Source: Ditylenchus dipsaci
Lineage: Eukaryota > Nematoda > Chromadorea > Rhabditida > Anguinidae
Assembly (NCBI GenBank): GCA_004194705.1
Contig: SADC01000095.1
Coordinates: 62,001 to 126,000, forward strand
Length of the DNA: 64,000 bases
Direction of reading: 5' to 3'
A model generated the notes under the pieces. That model was not told where the DNA came from. It saw only the letters and a program-made list of their open reading frames with translations, and did not search any database. Shown in pieces: positions 25,201 to 34,811 of the stretch. The stretch's first letter is position 1. Each line of letters begins with the position of its first letter. The translations under genes and the position numbers were made by a program.

Positions 25201-28200
25201 AAAGGCTAGTCCCACCTCCTAAAAGCTAGATAATGATAAAATGAGCCCCAAAAAATAGCTATCGAATAACCAGACCCATAATTTTTTAATTAGAAGATAT
25301 GCAAGTTATGACGTTTTGAAATGCGCCAGGTCATATCTAAAAGTGGTGATTTAGACATAAATTGATATATTGGGAAAAATAAAAGAGGCAAAACAAAAAA
25401 GTAAAACAACAAAATGTGCAGTTTTAACTCAGCTTTTAAATGGCACTAAACATGGCTGCTTCAACATCAGTGTACTTGGTAAAAAAAACTTAAAGGGAGG
25501 GTACATCATGTACAGTATCTGGTCCCGCATGGAAATCTTTTTTTTTTCAAATTCAAACACATTTAAAGGTTGCTGGTTCAAATCCCCCTTGGTCGCACAC
25601 TTTATTTTTTTAACATTTTATTTCCGAGTTTGGTATCGGAATTATTCTAAGGCTCTTGGGAGCACAACAAATACTTAAGCGCAGAGATTCACGACTACTT
25701 GAGCTAAGTTAGAGCCCAAACCTAAGTAAGAATTATTTATTTTAAAGGTGATATGCATTAAATCGTAAAATCAAGGCTGTTAATGACAACAAATCAATCC
25801 TAGAAATGATTCAAATCAATAAATTGATTATTTTGAGCCTTAAAACACACGGAGTTTAACTCAATCATCAAAAAAAATATGAAAAAAATTAGAGATGGGC
25901 ATTTGCCTTTGCCCAATACCAATACCAATATTTTTCGGCCTCTCTAGACCCAATACCAATACCAATATTTCAAGGTAGTGGACCCCAATATATTGCCCAA
26001 TACCAATATTTTTTCAAAAGTCTTTTTTTTATCGAAATATTGAAAAAAAGTTTTTAATTCAGTCTAATCTCGATTTAGTAATCCACTGGAACTGATTTTC
26101 TGGCCTAAAGAAACGAAACTTGATCCATTTCGGTCTTTATTAGGTCATTAATCGAAATGTGCTCGGAAATCGAATAATCGGGCAATTTTTAAACTCAAGT
26201 TTGTACGAATTGAATTTCGGACGATCTGAATTTCGGACTAATTAAAGAACCATGGGTTTTACGCGCAGTGGCATGACAAAAATTTGAATTGGCGGGGGAC
26301 ACCTCTCTTTGGTCTCTCACTGTACTTTTTGCAGTTGTTTCGTACGACTGAAAAGAGTACAGTGAGAGACGAAAGAGAAGTGTCCCCGCCAATTCAAATT
26401 TTTGTCATGCCACTGCGCGCAAAAACAATAGTCCTTCAAAGAGCCATTGCCGTCTCCGACAACGGTTGTCCCCGCCAATTCAAAAAAATTTCCTGATCAT
26501 TGAACTTCTGCACGGATTTTTCAACTTGGTTTTTAACACAAATATATCTGAAATTAAATTCTAGGCCTTGTTTTGGTAGAAACCAAGCTGAGAAACCCGT
26601 ACAGAAGTTCAATGATTAGGCGAAAATTTTTGAATTGGCGGGGACAATTCAAAACACGTGGCAATGGCTTTTTAACATTGGGCCAACTGATTTTTGCACG
26701 AAAAATTAATGTCATTGCACCAGCTGTAGAATGTGGGAGAAATCATTTGAAATAAATCTAGTTATGGTGTTAAACAAGAAAGCTCGATTTTGTCAAAAAA
26801 AAATCACTTCTGAATCAGAACTTGTTTAATGTCATCCATTAGGCCAAAAAAATGAGGAAATATGAGTGAAAATTTGAAATTTCTTATTGGAAAAATTTCA
26901 TTATTTAGCACCAGTGTTTTCGAAAATAACCCCTACACTAACACCTACACTAACCCTAACTGTTAGTTTCGTAAACTAACTCTTCAAATATCTCGTTTTT
27001 CGGTAGGAAATATGCAGAATCTGATATTTACGTCTCTATGCCAACTTTTTGCGAGGAACAAGATACACTTTTCAGATTTTTCAAAAAACTTTAAAAATAT
27101 TAATAAAATTTAAAATTAAAACCCTAAACTAACTGTTAGTTTAGTTAAATAGTTAGTTAAACTATTTGCTTAACTAACAGTTAGTTTAAGGTTTTAATTT
27201 CGAATTTTATTAATATTTTTGAAGTTTTTTGAAAAATCTGAAAAGTGTATCTTATTCCTCGCAAAAAGTTGGCATAGAGACGTAAATATCAGATTCTGCA
27301 TATTTCCTACCGAAAAACGAGATATTTGAAGAGTTAGTTTACGAAACTAACAGTTAGGGTTAGTGTAGGTGTTAGTGTAGGGGTTATTTTCGAAAACACT
27401 GTTTAGCACCCAATATCTTTGTCAAACCCAATACCAATACCAATATTTTCGAAAGTCACCAACCAATATCCAATACCAATATTAAGGCCTTTATTTGACC
27501 CAATACCCCAATATCCCAATACCAATATATTGTTTGTTCCCATCTCTAAAAAAATAAAGTGTGCGGCCATAGGAATTCAAACCATCAACCTACAAATGTG
27601 TTTGAATTTGAATTAAAACCATTTCCATGCGGGACCAGATACGGACAAGAGATGTAGTACATCTCTTGTCACATCTGATTTACCCTCCCTTTAAAGTACG
27701 AAAGGAAAAATGAAGAAATCGATTTGTCTTGACCGTTTGAATGTCCGATTTTTCGGATCTTGCACCTGACACGCCGTGGCGCGTGCTTTTTGGGTCCTAA
27801 CCAGCCTTGTTTCCGGATAAGGAGAATTACTTGGGTTCTCTAGCACATAAAATAATTTTTTATTCCAAATTTAGAAAAAACCAGAGTGGGGACTAATCAC
27901 TTTCAAAAAATTATAATAAAAAATTTGCAGTGGGGTCTATTCCACCCTTCCGAAGTCGTGATTTTGTAATGCAACGATCTTGGTATGTGGTTTGTTTGGT
28001 CAACTGTTTTATGCAAAAACTTCTATTAATTAAGGTTAGACACAGGCAAAGAGAAGTTCATCCTAGGCCATTCTGTGTGGCATGATGTGAGTCCATGTCC
28101 TGCATTTATTAAACTCACCAGTCCAATTTCAGCGATTTCCGCCCACCAAACGCACATCCGAGGCACCATCCATCTGACGATCTACTTTGTGCGGAGTTTG

Positions 28201-29064
28201 TGTGAAGGGCCCAAGAAAGAAAATGGCTGCCAACTGTCTTATGTAACCTATTCTGATCCTAGAGGTAGGCTATTTGATCAGTCAAAAAATGGCAAAGTTG
28301 TTTGCACTTGTGCACAAAATTGAGGTGTCATACACACATGTATAAGGTACATTTGTCAATTTGGGTAGGCCAGTTGTTAGAGGAAATACGGTACATACTA
28401 CCAACTATCCTATTCAGCTACCTTTTCGCGTACTACTCGCTACTTTTCTCTTTTTGCTATAATCCTGATATGTCAGGGCTCTCAGATACTTTTTAGAAAA
28501 AATAAGTTAAAAAAACAGTACATTTTGACTTTTTTGAGCCAAAAAGGCCATTTATCTAGTGCTTGTTGCAATTTCTTTTGACATGAAATCGTAAAATTTA
28601 CAAATATTTGGAACTACAAAAAAAAAATGTTTTTGAAAAATACACCTGAGACCCCTGTGATATGTAAACCACCTCTGGAGGGTATCTGGATAGCATAAAG
28701 GCACCAAGAGATTTTTTTGAAGCACACTGCATATAGCCAAAAAATGACCGCTTCTTTCACAAATTTTGATTTACAATTTTAAATTTGTAGGAAAACTGCC
28801 CAGTTGGTTCGTCAACCGGCTGACCAAAATCATCGCTCCCAAGCTGTTCAAAAACTGCATAAGGCTTGTCTCAATTACCCTGATTGGAAAAAGAGCCATC
28901 GACCCAATTGGAAACCATGGCTTTACCCAGAGATTCAGCCTGACTACCCTAAAATTAACTTGGAAGAGTGTAGACCACCCAATGAAGGGCTGGATGTTCA
29001 GCAGCCACTGGTGGATGAGACTGCAGTCAGCGAGGAGATCGGCAAGGAAGATGACAGCGATTGA
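19246..29064 (+). CDS. STARD10: START-domain lipid-transfer protein, STARD10 type (six exons, one apparent 1-bp deletion)
   Basis: Phospholipid-binding START-domain protein; STARD10 relatives move phosphatidylcholine and phosphatidylethanolamine between membranes. Exons: 19246-19491, 19548-19615, 24213-24292, 27931-27993, 28046-28264, 28791-29064; about 316 aa. Recognisable segments in order are WQLVYENSKKTTKVW, DVCADVAYDVLQDPDYR, HKWDKYML..DVCYYS, SRDFVM.RSW, HLTIYF..CQLSYVTYSDPRG, GKLPSWFVNRLTKIIAPK, then HKACLNYPDWK and PWLYPE. An acidic tail ending DDSD resembles the casein kinase 2 region of mammalian STARD10. The last exon needs one more A in the A-run 28850-28854 to join IIAPKLFK to KLHKACL. 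The 27993 donor is the least certain boundary. The start could also be the in-frame Met at 19159. Intron 2 contains an antisense gene; intron 3 is transposon-rich. Confidence 0.88.
19896..20127. mobile_element. TTTCTAACAAAACA-core fold-back MITE, copy 1
   Basis: Inverted halves pair around the core: GTTTCTAACAAAACAGCGCC on the left, GGCCTTGTTTTATTATTGAC on the right. Outer segments ACCATGTTTACG..TTCTAAATTG and ATTCAGAACTCGTGAACATGGT also pair. It lies in intron 2 of the STARD10-type gene. Confidence 0.7.
20340..21241 (-). CDS. RPA70-like OB-fold protein nested antisense in an intron (5' end not found)
   Basis: Likely single-stranded-DNA-binding protein with two OB folds like DNA-binding domains A and B of replication protein A large subunit. 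Exons on the minus strand: 21241-21147, 21079-20955, 20897-20718, 20661-20473, 20428-20340. OB fold 1 reads CWFEIA..NFFSVKGETSDGRIIFIKSW..KKFQVIYFEGLH..FEVVGD, matching the WTIKA..F.D.SG.I..F and K.YYF pattern. OB fold 2 includes SCGVAVIDENANRAELFVK and SVLVVQATLEIHG. It ends 29 residues later (STPKRRCSHRL), so the zinc-finger domain C of RPA70 is absent. Single bases are missing in the T/A run 21055-21061 and in 20759-20766; adding them makes every junction in phase. Exon 1 has no Met, so an upstream exon is missing from this model. POT1- or MEIOB-like proteins are alternatives. Confidence 0.65.
21335..21475. mobile_element. Short fold-back MITE
   Basis: GTATAATGTCAGAAA pairs with TTTCTGACATTATATAC, and CGAGTTTCGTCTAGTC..CTGTGGTTT with AAACCACAGGGGGACTAAGCG. 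Confidence 0.65.
21960..22135. repeat. GC-rich GCGCCGGCGC palindrome module
   Basis: Five or more interleaved GCGCCAGCGCCGG/CCGGCGCGATT inverted repeats in an AT-rich intron, able to form stacked hairpins. Related to the modules near 13745 and 15709. Confidence 0.5.
22611..22837. mobile_element. CCGTATT-type TA MITE, copy 2
   Basis: Ends CCGTTTTTCCTCTAATAAACG and AATTAGAGGAAATACGG with flanking TA; family interior present (TTCTTAGTTCCCGCAAGCTC). Confidence 0.85.
22840..23525. mobile_element. Fold-back element interrupted by a hAT-like insertion (22896-23146)
   Basis: The arms pair around CTTCTTCTGGTC and GACCAGAAGAAG and around AAAGTGCCTTCTTTTT and AAAAAGAAGGCACTTT. The left arm is split by 251 bp flanked by the exact 8-bp repeat TCCAAAAG (22888-22895 and 23147-23154); the right arm keeps the continuous site. 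The insert has ATCGATTAG-containing inverted ends. Confidence 0.7.
23575..23806. mobile_element. TTTCTAACAAAACA-core fold-back MITE, copy 2 (intact ends)
   Basis: Ends GGGCATGCCCACGCTAATAA and TTATTAGCGTGGATATGCCC. Centre GTTTCTAACAAAACAAGGCC and TGGTTTTGTTAGAAACC. The best-preserved copy together with the one at 44916. Confidence 0.8.
23885..24064. mobile_element. TTTCTAACAAAACA-core fold-back MITE, copy 3 (degenerate)
   Basis: Core GGTTCCTAACAAAACAACGCC and GCTTTGTTAGAAACCC with paired AATTCAAAAT / TTTTGAATTAGCGGGAC flanks. It ends about 150 bp before exon 3 of the STARD10-type gene. Confidence 0.65.
24992..25150 (-). CDS. Orphan terminal coding exon, unrecognised protein
   Basis: On the minus strand an acceptor TATTTTTAG at 25151 is followed by an open frame ending in TAA at 24994. 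It reads KAKEEGFQKLQKKMPFVKPE then NLRITHNLAQEGLTLKDEFT. One base is missing in the AAAA run at 25125-25128 (minus-strand A run). The codon pattern looks genuine, but I recognise no family and cannot find upstream exons. It could be the last exon of another antisense intronic gene or part of a transposon. Confidence 0.35.
26466..26651. mobile_element. TTTCTAACAAAACA-core fold-back MITE, copy 4 (diverged core)
   Basis: TTGTCCCCGCCAATTCAAAA pairs with TTTTGAATTGGCGGGGACAA; the core contains GGCCTTGTTTTGGTAGAAACC. It sits next to a further inverted pair (26275-26420, GGCGGGGGACACCTCTC / AAGTGTCCCCGCCAATTC). Confidence 0.65.
26904..27409. mobile_element. Near-perfect 490-bp hAT-like palindrome
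   Basis: The element 26912-27401 begins CAGTGTTTTCG and ends CGAAAACACTG, with the exact 8-bp duplication TTTAGCAC (26904-26911 and 27402-27409). The two 240-bp arms differ at only a handful of positions, so it is probably a recent insertion. The CTAACTGTTAGTT motif is repeated in each arm. Confidence 0.88.
28376..28396. mobile_element. Solo end of a CCGTATT-type MITE
   Basis: TGTTAGAGGAAATACGGTA without a partner end nearby; probably a truncated copy. Confidence 0.45.
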
Positions 29065-29133
29065 GTGTTTGGAATGTGTGTGATTGCTTGATCGTGGTGA
29101 ATACAATATTGAAAATGTTTTTGCAGATTGGAA

Positions 29134-29139
29134 AATAAA
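29134..29139 (+). other. Poly(A) signal of the STARD10-type gene
   Basis: AATAAA 70 nt after the TGA stop at 29062. Confidence 0.6.
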
Positions 29140-29841
29140 AGATAGCATATTGTTGTAGACAAAACATTGTGATTATTGATAAAAAAAATGAATGAAAAGA
29201 TTTTTTCCGGAAGTGTCCAGGGAAAAGGTCTAAACTATTCAATGAACAGAGCCAGTCAAAAATTCACATTTAAAATTAAAAAATTAACAGGGGGTGATTT
29301 TTGGCTGTGATTTCTACTAGTATGGGGTAATCAATTGGCCTTTGCTACTTGTTTGCGTCCAGCCTGAAAACTCAAAAAATATTGCAATATTGCTAATCAA
29401 GGTGGGGGAAATGTTAAACTTGAAAGAAATTTTTTTAATCGTTTTATGGTTTTTCTGCGTGGTTTTCAATTATATTTACCAATCTTTTCGAGCTGGACCA
29501 GCTTTCAGCTCTGCTTTTCGGGCCAAGACTTTTTTAGCCCTACTTTCAAAAAAATCAAAACCGGGCCGCAAATAGCCGGCTCGTGAACAGTTATTGCCCA
29601 TGTACATTTAAGGTTTTTTCTTCGAATGGTGTCGTTAATTCATGAATCAACTAATTTCCTTATCAAAATTTAGCCTGGACCATTTTTCTGTCTTGATCTT
29701 ACATAATTCTACCTTATTCTCAATTTAAATTGGTTTCTTGCTTTTTTATCACAATCTTTGCCCGATGATATCATGCAGATATGATTTATCGTAAGGGCAG
29801 ACCATGGATCTGCTTCTAATCGTACACTATTTGTATTCGTG

Positions 29842-31813
29842 ATGAGTGTAGGAAAAGCTCTAGTTTTGCTCTACATCTTGGTTTCTGCTACTGTTCAGGG
29901 GGCAGTTGTGCGACAATGGTGTGATGCTATTCCTGATGTTAGTTTTCTTTTTTATTGACTTACTTTTTAAATTTGGCTATAGTATCCTTTTGATTTTCAA
30001 AACACTTCGGGTATCGAGCTCTGATTCAACTTTTTTAGAAAAACACCAAAATTTCCACTTATAATCGTGAAAGAATGATCGGACAAGGAGTGTACTCCAA
30101 GGTTTATTTGGAAACATCGCCTGCAGGCCGTCAATATGCTGTAAAAGAAGTCTTGCTACATGATAAGAGCCTGGTAGACAGAGTAAATTTGTGTCTGGAG
30201 ATCAAGACTTTGCGCCAAGTCAATTCCCCACTAGTGGTTAAACTGCATCTAGCTGACTGGGTTGGAGTTTTTTCTTTTAGCTGCTTACTAAGATTCACCA
30301 CTATTTTATAGAACAACGAAAAAGCTATCATGGTTTTCGACTACTATCCAGCCGGAGACTTTTCCCGGTTGCTTGACTGGAGAGGCAGCTTGAGTGAATC
30401 TACTGCTCGCTTCTATGTCGCTCAAATAGTCTTGGCTTTGGAGTATTTGCATAATGTGGAGAATATTGCACACAGAGACTTGAAGCCGGAAAATTTCCTT
30501 GTGGATAGAAATGGCAGAATCAAGGTGAACTCCATATTTTGAGGGTTTTCATAGAACCAATTTTGGGGCGAAACCCTGTCTAAAACTTGATCATGGATTA
30601 TTTCATTATCTTTAATTTCAGCTAGCAGACTTTGGATTTGCTAGAGCAGTGTCCCAGCCAATGGAAGTCTACTGCAGAGGGGAATTCTACCAATCCCCTG
30701 AGGTAACTGAGCTGATCATGCATCTGGGCCATCACACAGCGTGTGGTCAGACACAAAAATTTGTGGGTTTCGTATCTTTTCCTACAGCAATCCCAAAATA
30801 TTTTTTATTCAGTATATTGACCCCAAGGCTGCAGACATGTGGGTTGTAGGTGTAATGATGTACAAAATGCTAACAGGCCATTATCCACCCAATCAAATCT
30901 CAATGCCTGGATACCGAGTATGTTCACCTTAGTCAATTTACTTATCTAGCGTCGACGCTAAAAGCTGATTTTTTTAAACTTTTTTATTCAATGATTTGAA
31001 ATTTATTGCTCAGCTTGGTTTGACACTCTTTTACCCCAACTTTTAATGACTTGTGTCAATTACATCAGAGAATAATTACCAGAAATTGGTGTGGAAAGTG
31101 TCAAAACTAGCGGGAAAACAAACCGTTAGGAGATTTTACTAATAGTAACTCACCATATCGAGCTTTCACTGAAATAAAAATTTTGGGACCTTTCTTTTTG
31201 TCGTAACCTTTTTCGTGAGCCGTTTTTTTCAAAAATCTGTTTTGAGCAGGGTTGCCAACTCGAAATTCTAAAATAAAGTACGTTTTGCAAAATAAGGTAC
31301 AATTTGGTTTTTTGATACTTATTCAGATCACACACCACCTCAATTTGTTGAAAATTCACAGTGAAAAATTGATTTTAAGTTACTATATTTATTATAATAG
31401 AAGGCCATGGCCTTCTATTTTTGGACCTTTGAAAAAATTTTCGTCTTTGTGTTAAAAATGCAATAAAATATGGTGTACCCCCTAGTTTTGGCCCTAAGGG
31501 GTGGATCAAAAAAATCAAAAAAAAAACTGAGGTGGGGTGTAATTGGAATAAGTACCGGTTTTTGCTGTCGAAATTGCCATTTAGCTAGTGTTTTTTGAGT
31601 TTTCAGCGTCAACAAAATTATTCAAAAATAGGACCAGCTATTTTTATTTCATTGTAATTTTAGCTGAATTACCCAATTGTAAGTCGAGAAGCTTTGGATC
31701 TGATGAAAAAGCTTTTCGAGCAAACTGCCAAAAACAGAATAAAAATTGGAGCTATGAAACGACATCCTTGGTTTGATGGATTCTATTGGGCAGATCTTAG
31801 AGTAATGAATTGA
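29842..31813 (+). CDS. Divergent PKA-like protein kinase with N-terminal signal peptide (six exons)
   Basis: Serine/threonine kinase of the AGC group, closest in motif to the cAMP-dependent kinase catalytic subunit. Exons: 29842-29937, 30039-30260, 30312-30524, 30622-30702, 30813-30917, 31664-31813; all GT-AG, all phase 0, 288 aa. Residues 1-22 form a signal peptide or signal anchor (core [10 protein letters not shown]). The kinase motifs follow: glycine loop IGQGVYSKV (46-54), ATP lysine K68 in YAVKEV, catalytic HRDLKPEN (160-167, D162), DFG at 180-182 and SPE at the APE position. [16 protein letters not shown] is very PKA-like. The activation loop [10 protein letters not shown] replaces CGTPEYLAPE, with no Thr at the PKA T197 position, and there is no AGC hydrophobic-motif tail. 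An in-frame TGA lies upstream of the start Met. Substrate and location are unknown; secretion or an ER-lumen site is inferred from the signal peptide. Confidence 0.85.
31387..31560. mobile_element. Truncated TA MITE in the last kinase intron
   Basis: Shares TATTTATTATAATAGAAG and the following poorly conserved interior (GTTAAAAATGCAATAAAA..CCCC) with the copy at 55768, but the right terminus is missing. Confidence 0.5.
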
Positions 31814-31835
31814 ATCTTCTTGGGAAATGCTCTTA

Positions 31836-31841
31836 ATTAAA
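31836..31841 (+). other. Probable poly(A) signal of the kinase gene
   Basis: ATTAAA variant 23 nt after the stop codon. Confidence 0.4.
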
Positions 31842-32087
31842 AAGAAAAGATATGAAACGCAAATTTTTGGCTCGTATGGTATTCGTATCTATGTATATTA
31901 TGTTTGTATTTATTGGCATACAATATTTTTCCGTATATTTTTTTTTATTAACGGGCCCTCAAGTGAAAACCGACTCGAATTCGTTAACGGTCAGGAGGTC
32001 AATTGAAATTCTTAAAATTTGTGTTAAAAAGTTCAAAATGGAACTTATCAGTATACCTCTAACATAGACTTCCGGTCAGATGCACTG

Positions 32088-33185
32088 GGTGGCGCAACTG
32101 GTTAGATGAAAGCTTTTTTGCTGGTTCGTTTCCGCTCCCTGGCTGTTTTTATGATTTTTTTTGAATTTCAGCCAAAAAATCATATAAGTTCGCAGACGTC
32201 AAAAGCAAATAAAAAATAAAAAAAACACGTTTCATATTAGTTTTTTCACTGTTTCAAAAGGTTCTTGTGAAACTCCCTACAGTCACTAAAACACCACCTA
32301 ATATTTTTTGTTATTGTTTAAAGTTCATATTTTGGCTTTTGCTGGACTCACTATCTGTTTTTCCATTCCTTTTAGTTGGTGTGTTTGCAGCACTAATGAG
32401 CTTCTCCATCATTCTAGCACATAAATTTTAATTTCCGCTCTTCCCACCTTTTCTATTCTTGCGTGTGTTGGCCAAACACACCACATCACAAAATATATGG
32501 CACAACAAACAGTATTTTTGGGTTATATTGGTGTTAAAAAACAGCTTTATCTTCCTGTAACTTTCTCCACCACCGGGAACACTCTGACAACCAGTAGAAA
32601 AAATCGCAGATAGGCTGAAATTCCTTTTCTCGGATTTTAGCCAAGACGAAAACCTTTTTTTCCAATCAGATGTTTTAAACCGATTTCAATTCGAAAAAAT
32701 AAGGATTTTTGACGCTACTGTTATACCCCCCCCCCCGCCCTCCGATAGTTTTTAGAGGTACCTGAAACCACCATTTTTGATTTTTTTAATGCTGAAATTG
32801 GTAATGGCCAGGCCCTTAGCTTAAGCCTAAATTATTTATTGAAGGGGGTTATATTCCAGTAGCGTCGGATTTTCGCCAAGCTTAATATCCCAGAAAACCG
32901 GTTTTCACAGTGTAGCCAGTGCTATGGAAACATACAACACTGCTTGAAAGATTCAAATCCTCCCCCGCCCCAAAAGGGAATTATGCCTACCTGGTCTATG
33001 TTTAATAATAACTTCAAAAGGAGTAGCCAACTAGCTAGATTGGAGATTAAAAAGGCGATGCTATACAGGGGACGCTCTAAAGTGATCTATAAACTATGAG
33101 GTGACCTAAGTAAAACATGTGGATCAAAGGTAGATCATCTGGAGGTCAGGGTAAGAAATACCTCTTAGGTTCGATCCCCACCCTC
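32088..33185. repeat. Two tRNA-like (SINE-type) fragments
   Basis: At 32090-32133 there is an A-box-like TGGCGCAACTGG followed by GGTTCGTTTCC. At 33131-33178 there is TAGATCATCTGG followed by the B-box GGTTCGATCCC. Spacing is shorter than in a functional tRNA and no acceptor stem pairs, so these are tRNA-derived repeats or pseudogenes. The sequence between them also holds the hAT-like MITE at 32711. Confidence 0.4.
32703..32874. mobile_element. Small hAT-like MITE (GACGCTACTG ends)
   Basis: The element 32711-32866 starts GACGCTACTG and ends CAGTAGCGTC, flanked by GGATTTTT and GGATTTTC (7 of 8 identical). Poly-C and poly-G tracts lie inside the ends. Confidence 0.7.
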
Positions 33186-33189
33186 TGTC

Positions 33190-34035
33190 AACCGAATGTT
33201 CGCCTAACTTTCATTCCCAGTATTGCACCTCAAACATCATTCAGCAATAAAAAAAACCACTCTAGCCAAATTATTATTATTGTTTTGATGTCCCAAAAAC
33301 GCCTTTTCATCCATTGATTTGCGCAAATGGCCAGTGAACCGCCGAAACTCAAAAAAGTAAAATGCAAAAGAGGCACAAAGAAGAGCTGCAACAATTATTT
33401 TTCGGCCAAACACACACGGCTGGCCTGGAGGAATTAGCAGAAGAGGGCCAGCTAGACACACACACACCACAAGTAGCAACAAAAACCATAGGGTCTAGGT
33501 CTTCAGGACCACCACAAATGCTATTTTTATGGCAATGTCTAGTGCTTCAGGTCCTTGCAGTCCTTTTTAATATTGGCCAGAGAGAATTTGGAGTGAGAAT
33601 TGTCTGCAACTTTACCTCATGGATGACTAGGCTGTGAATTGGCTGGATGAATGGCTTGCATGGCCAGGGGGATGGATAGCTAATTAGTTGGGGGTTTGGA
33701 TGTTGGAGCAGATGGACCTGGATACATTTTTGCTAGGTTTTTTACTGGTCGTTTGTTCTTGCTGCACCAAATTGATTGTTGGTAGTAGGAGGGAAAGCGA
33801 AAATTTATACTGCTTAAAGCTATTGTTCTTATTTGTGAGTTTGTTAAAACGGTAATGATAAATTCAATAGACTTCAATATGCTTTTAATAAATATTTTTT
33901 TGCCGAAAAATTGTAGTGTTTTGTTTGATAGTGTTTGAATAAAATTTCCACTTAACTTTCTCTCCCTTCCTGATTCAAAATCGTGCTTTTGGCTTTGAGT
34001 TTTGACCTATTTTTTAAAGACTTCTCTCACCATTT
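33190..34035. other. Intergenic DNA with unassigned open frames
   Basis: Overlapping open frames at 33362-33637 (+) and 33237-33482 (-) include CACACA-rich low complexity. No family is recognisable and splice context is absent. Confidence 0.3.
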
Positions 34036-34037
34036 TT

Positions 34038-34810
34038 GGTTGGTTAGAGATGGTTGGTTAGAGATGCGCGCACTCACTTACCTTAGACATAATTCCGAGA
34101 AGACTCTTGAACAAAAATGCATTTAGAGACTATTTTTGCCCAGCTCCAGTGACCAAAACATGCCAAAACAGGCAAATGGTCGAAATTTCAAAATGTCCAA
34201 AACTAAATTTTTATTAACCAGAACTCAAAAAATAATGTCTTTTTTGAACTCCCGAGGCAATTTTGGGTCGATATAGGGTGTTTAAAAACACTTTAAAAAA
34301 AATTTCATTTGGGGGGGGGGGGTATACTCCGGTAGGGTCAAAATTCTTTTTTTACGTTTCGGGTTACAAAACAATTTTTCTGCACTAATTCGAGCATACT
34401 GAAGATGGTTTGATAGCGGTGAAATGCCGTTTCGTGGGTATTTTTTGAGTTTTGGTAGAATGGAGTTTTAATAAAATCAATTATTTCCCATACTCAAAAA
34501 GTATCATATAAAACCTTATTTTACTATTATCAAACCATCTTCAGCGTGCCCGAATCAATCCGGAAAACAGGTTTGGAACATAAAAAAACGTGAAATTTTT
34601 TTTTGATTTAAGTGGACGACCACTTGACTTGATCGGTGCATGGATTATCTCGTAGAACTGAAGTTGGATCAGAGAAAACCTTATATTAGGGTATCCTACC
34701 ATGTTTTGGTCACTGGAGCTTGGCAAAAAGAGTCTCTAATGCATGTATGATCAAGTGTCTTGCTCGGAATTATGTCTAAGGTAAGTGAGTGCGCGCATCT
34801 CTAACCAACC
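34038..34810. mobile_element. Inverted-repeat element, unit A of a compound repeat
   Basis: Arms about 34050-34170 and 34690-34810 pair: GAGATGCGCGCACTCACTTA..CCTTAGACATAATTCC on the left and GGAATTATGTCTAAGGTAAG..GCGCGCATCTC on the right. TTGGTTGGTTAGAGATG occurs at the ends. The right arm plus the following unit recurs at 53635-53905. Confidence 0.65.
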
Positions 34811-34811
34811 A

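Larger units (their letters stand above)
25491..27690. mobile_element. 2.2-kb element with long inverted termini and nested insertions
   Basis: The left end AAAGGGAGGGTACATC..GTATCTGGTCCCGCATGG and the right end CCATGCGGGACCAGATACGG..TACCCTCCCTTT are inverted copies. The termini continue with CAAATTCAAACACATTT and a GGTTCAAATCC B-box-like motif. Inside is a second pair AGAGATGGG (25891) / CCCATCTCT (27547) bordered by CCCAATACCAATACC tracts, and inside that the palindrome at 26912-27401. A smaller relative lies at 60684-61125. Confidence 0.7.

Noticed and set aside
28091..28132. Short GTGAGT..TTTCAG intron within STARD10 exon 5
   Set aside because: Both sites look good, but removing the segment shifts the frame into stops, while reading through keeps START-domain similarity on both sides.
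28771..29148. 125-residue minus-strand open frame
   Set aside because: Shadow of the last exon of the STARD10-type gene on the opposite strand.
33121..33185. Possible tRNA gene with GGTTCGATCCC
   Set aside because: A-box to B-box spacing is short and the acceptor and T stems do not pair; treated as a tRNA-derived repeat.
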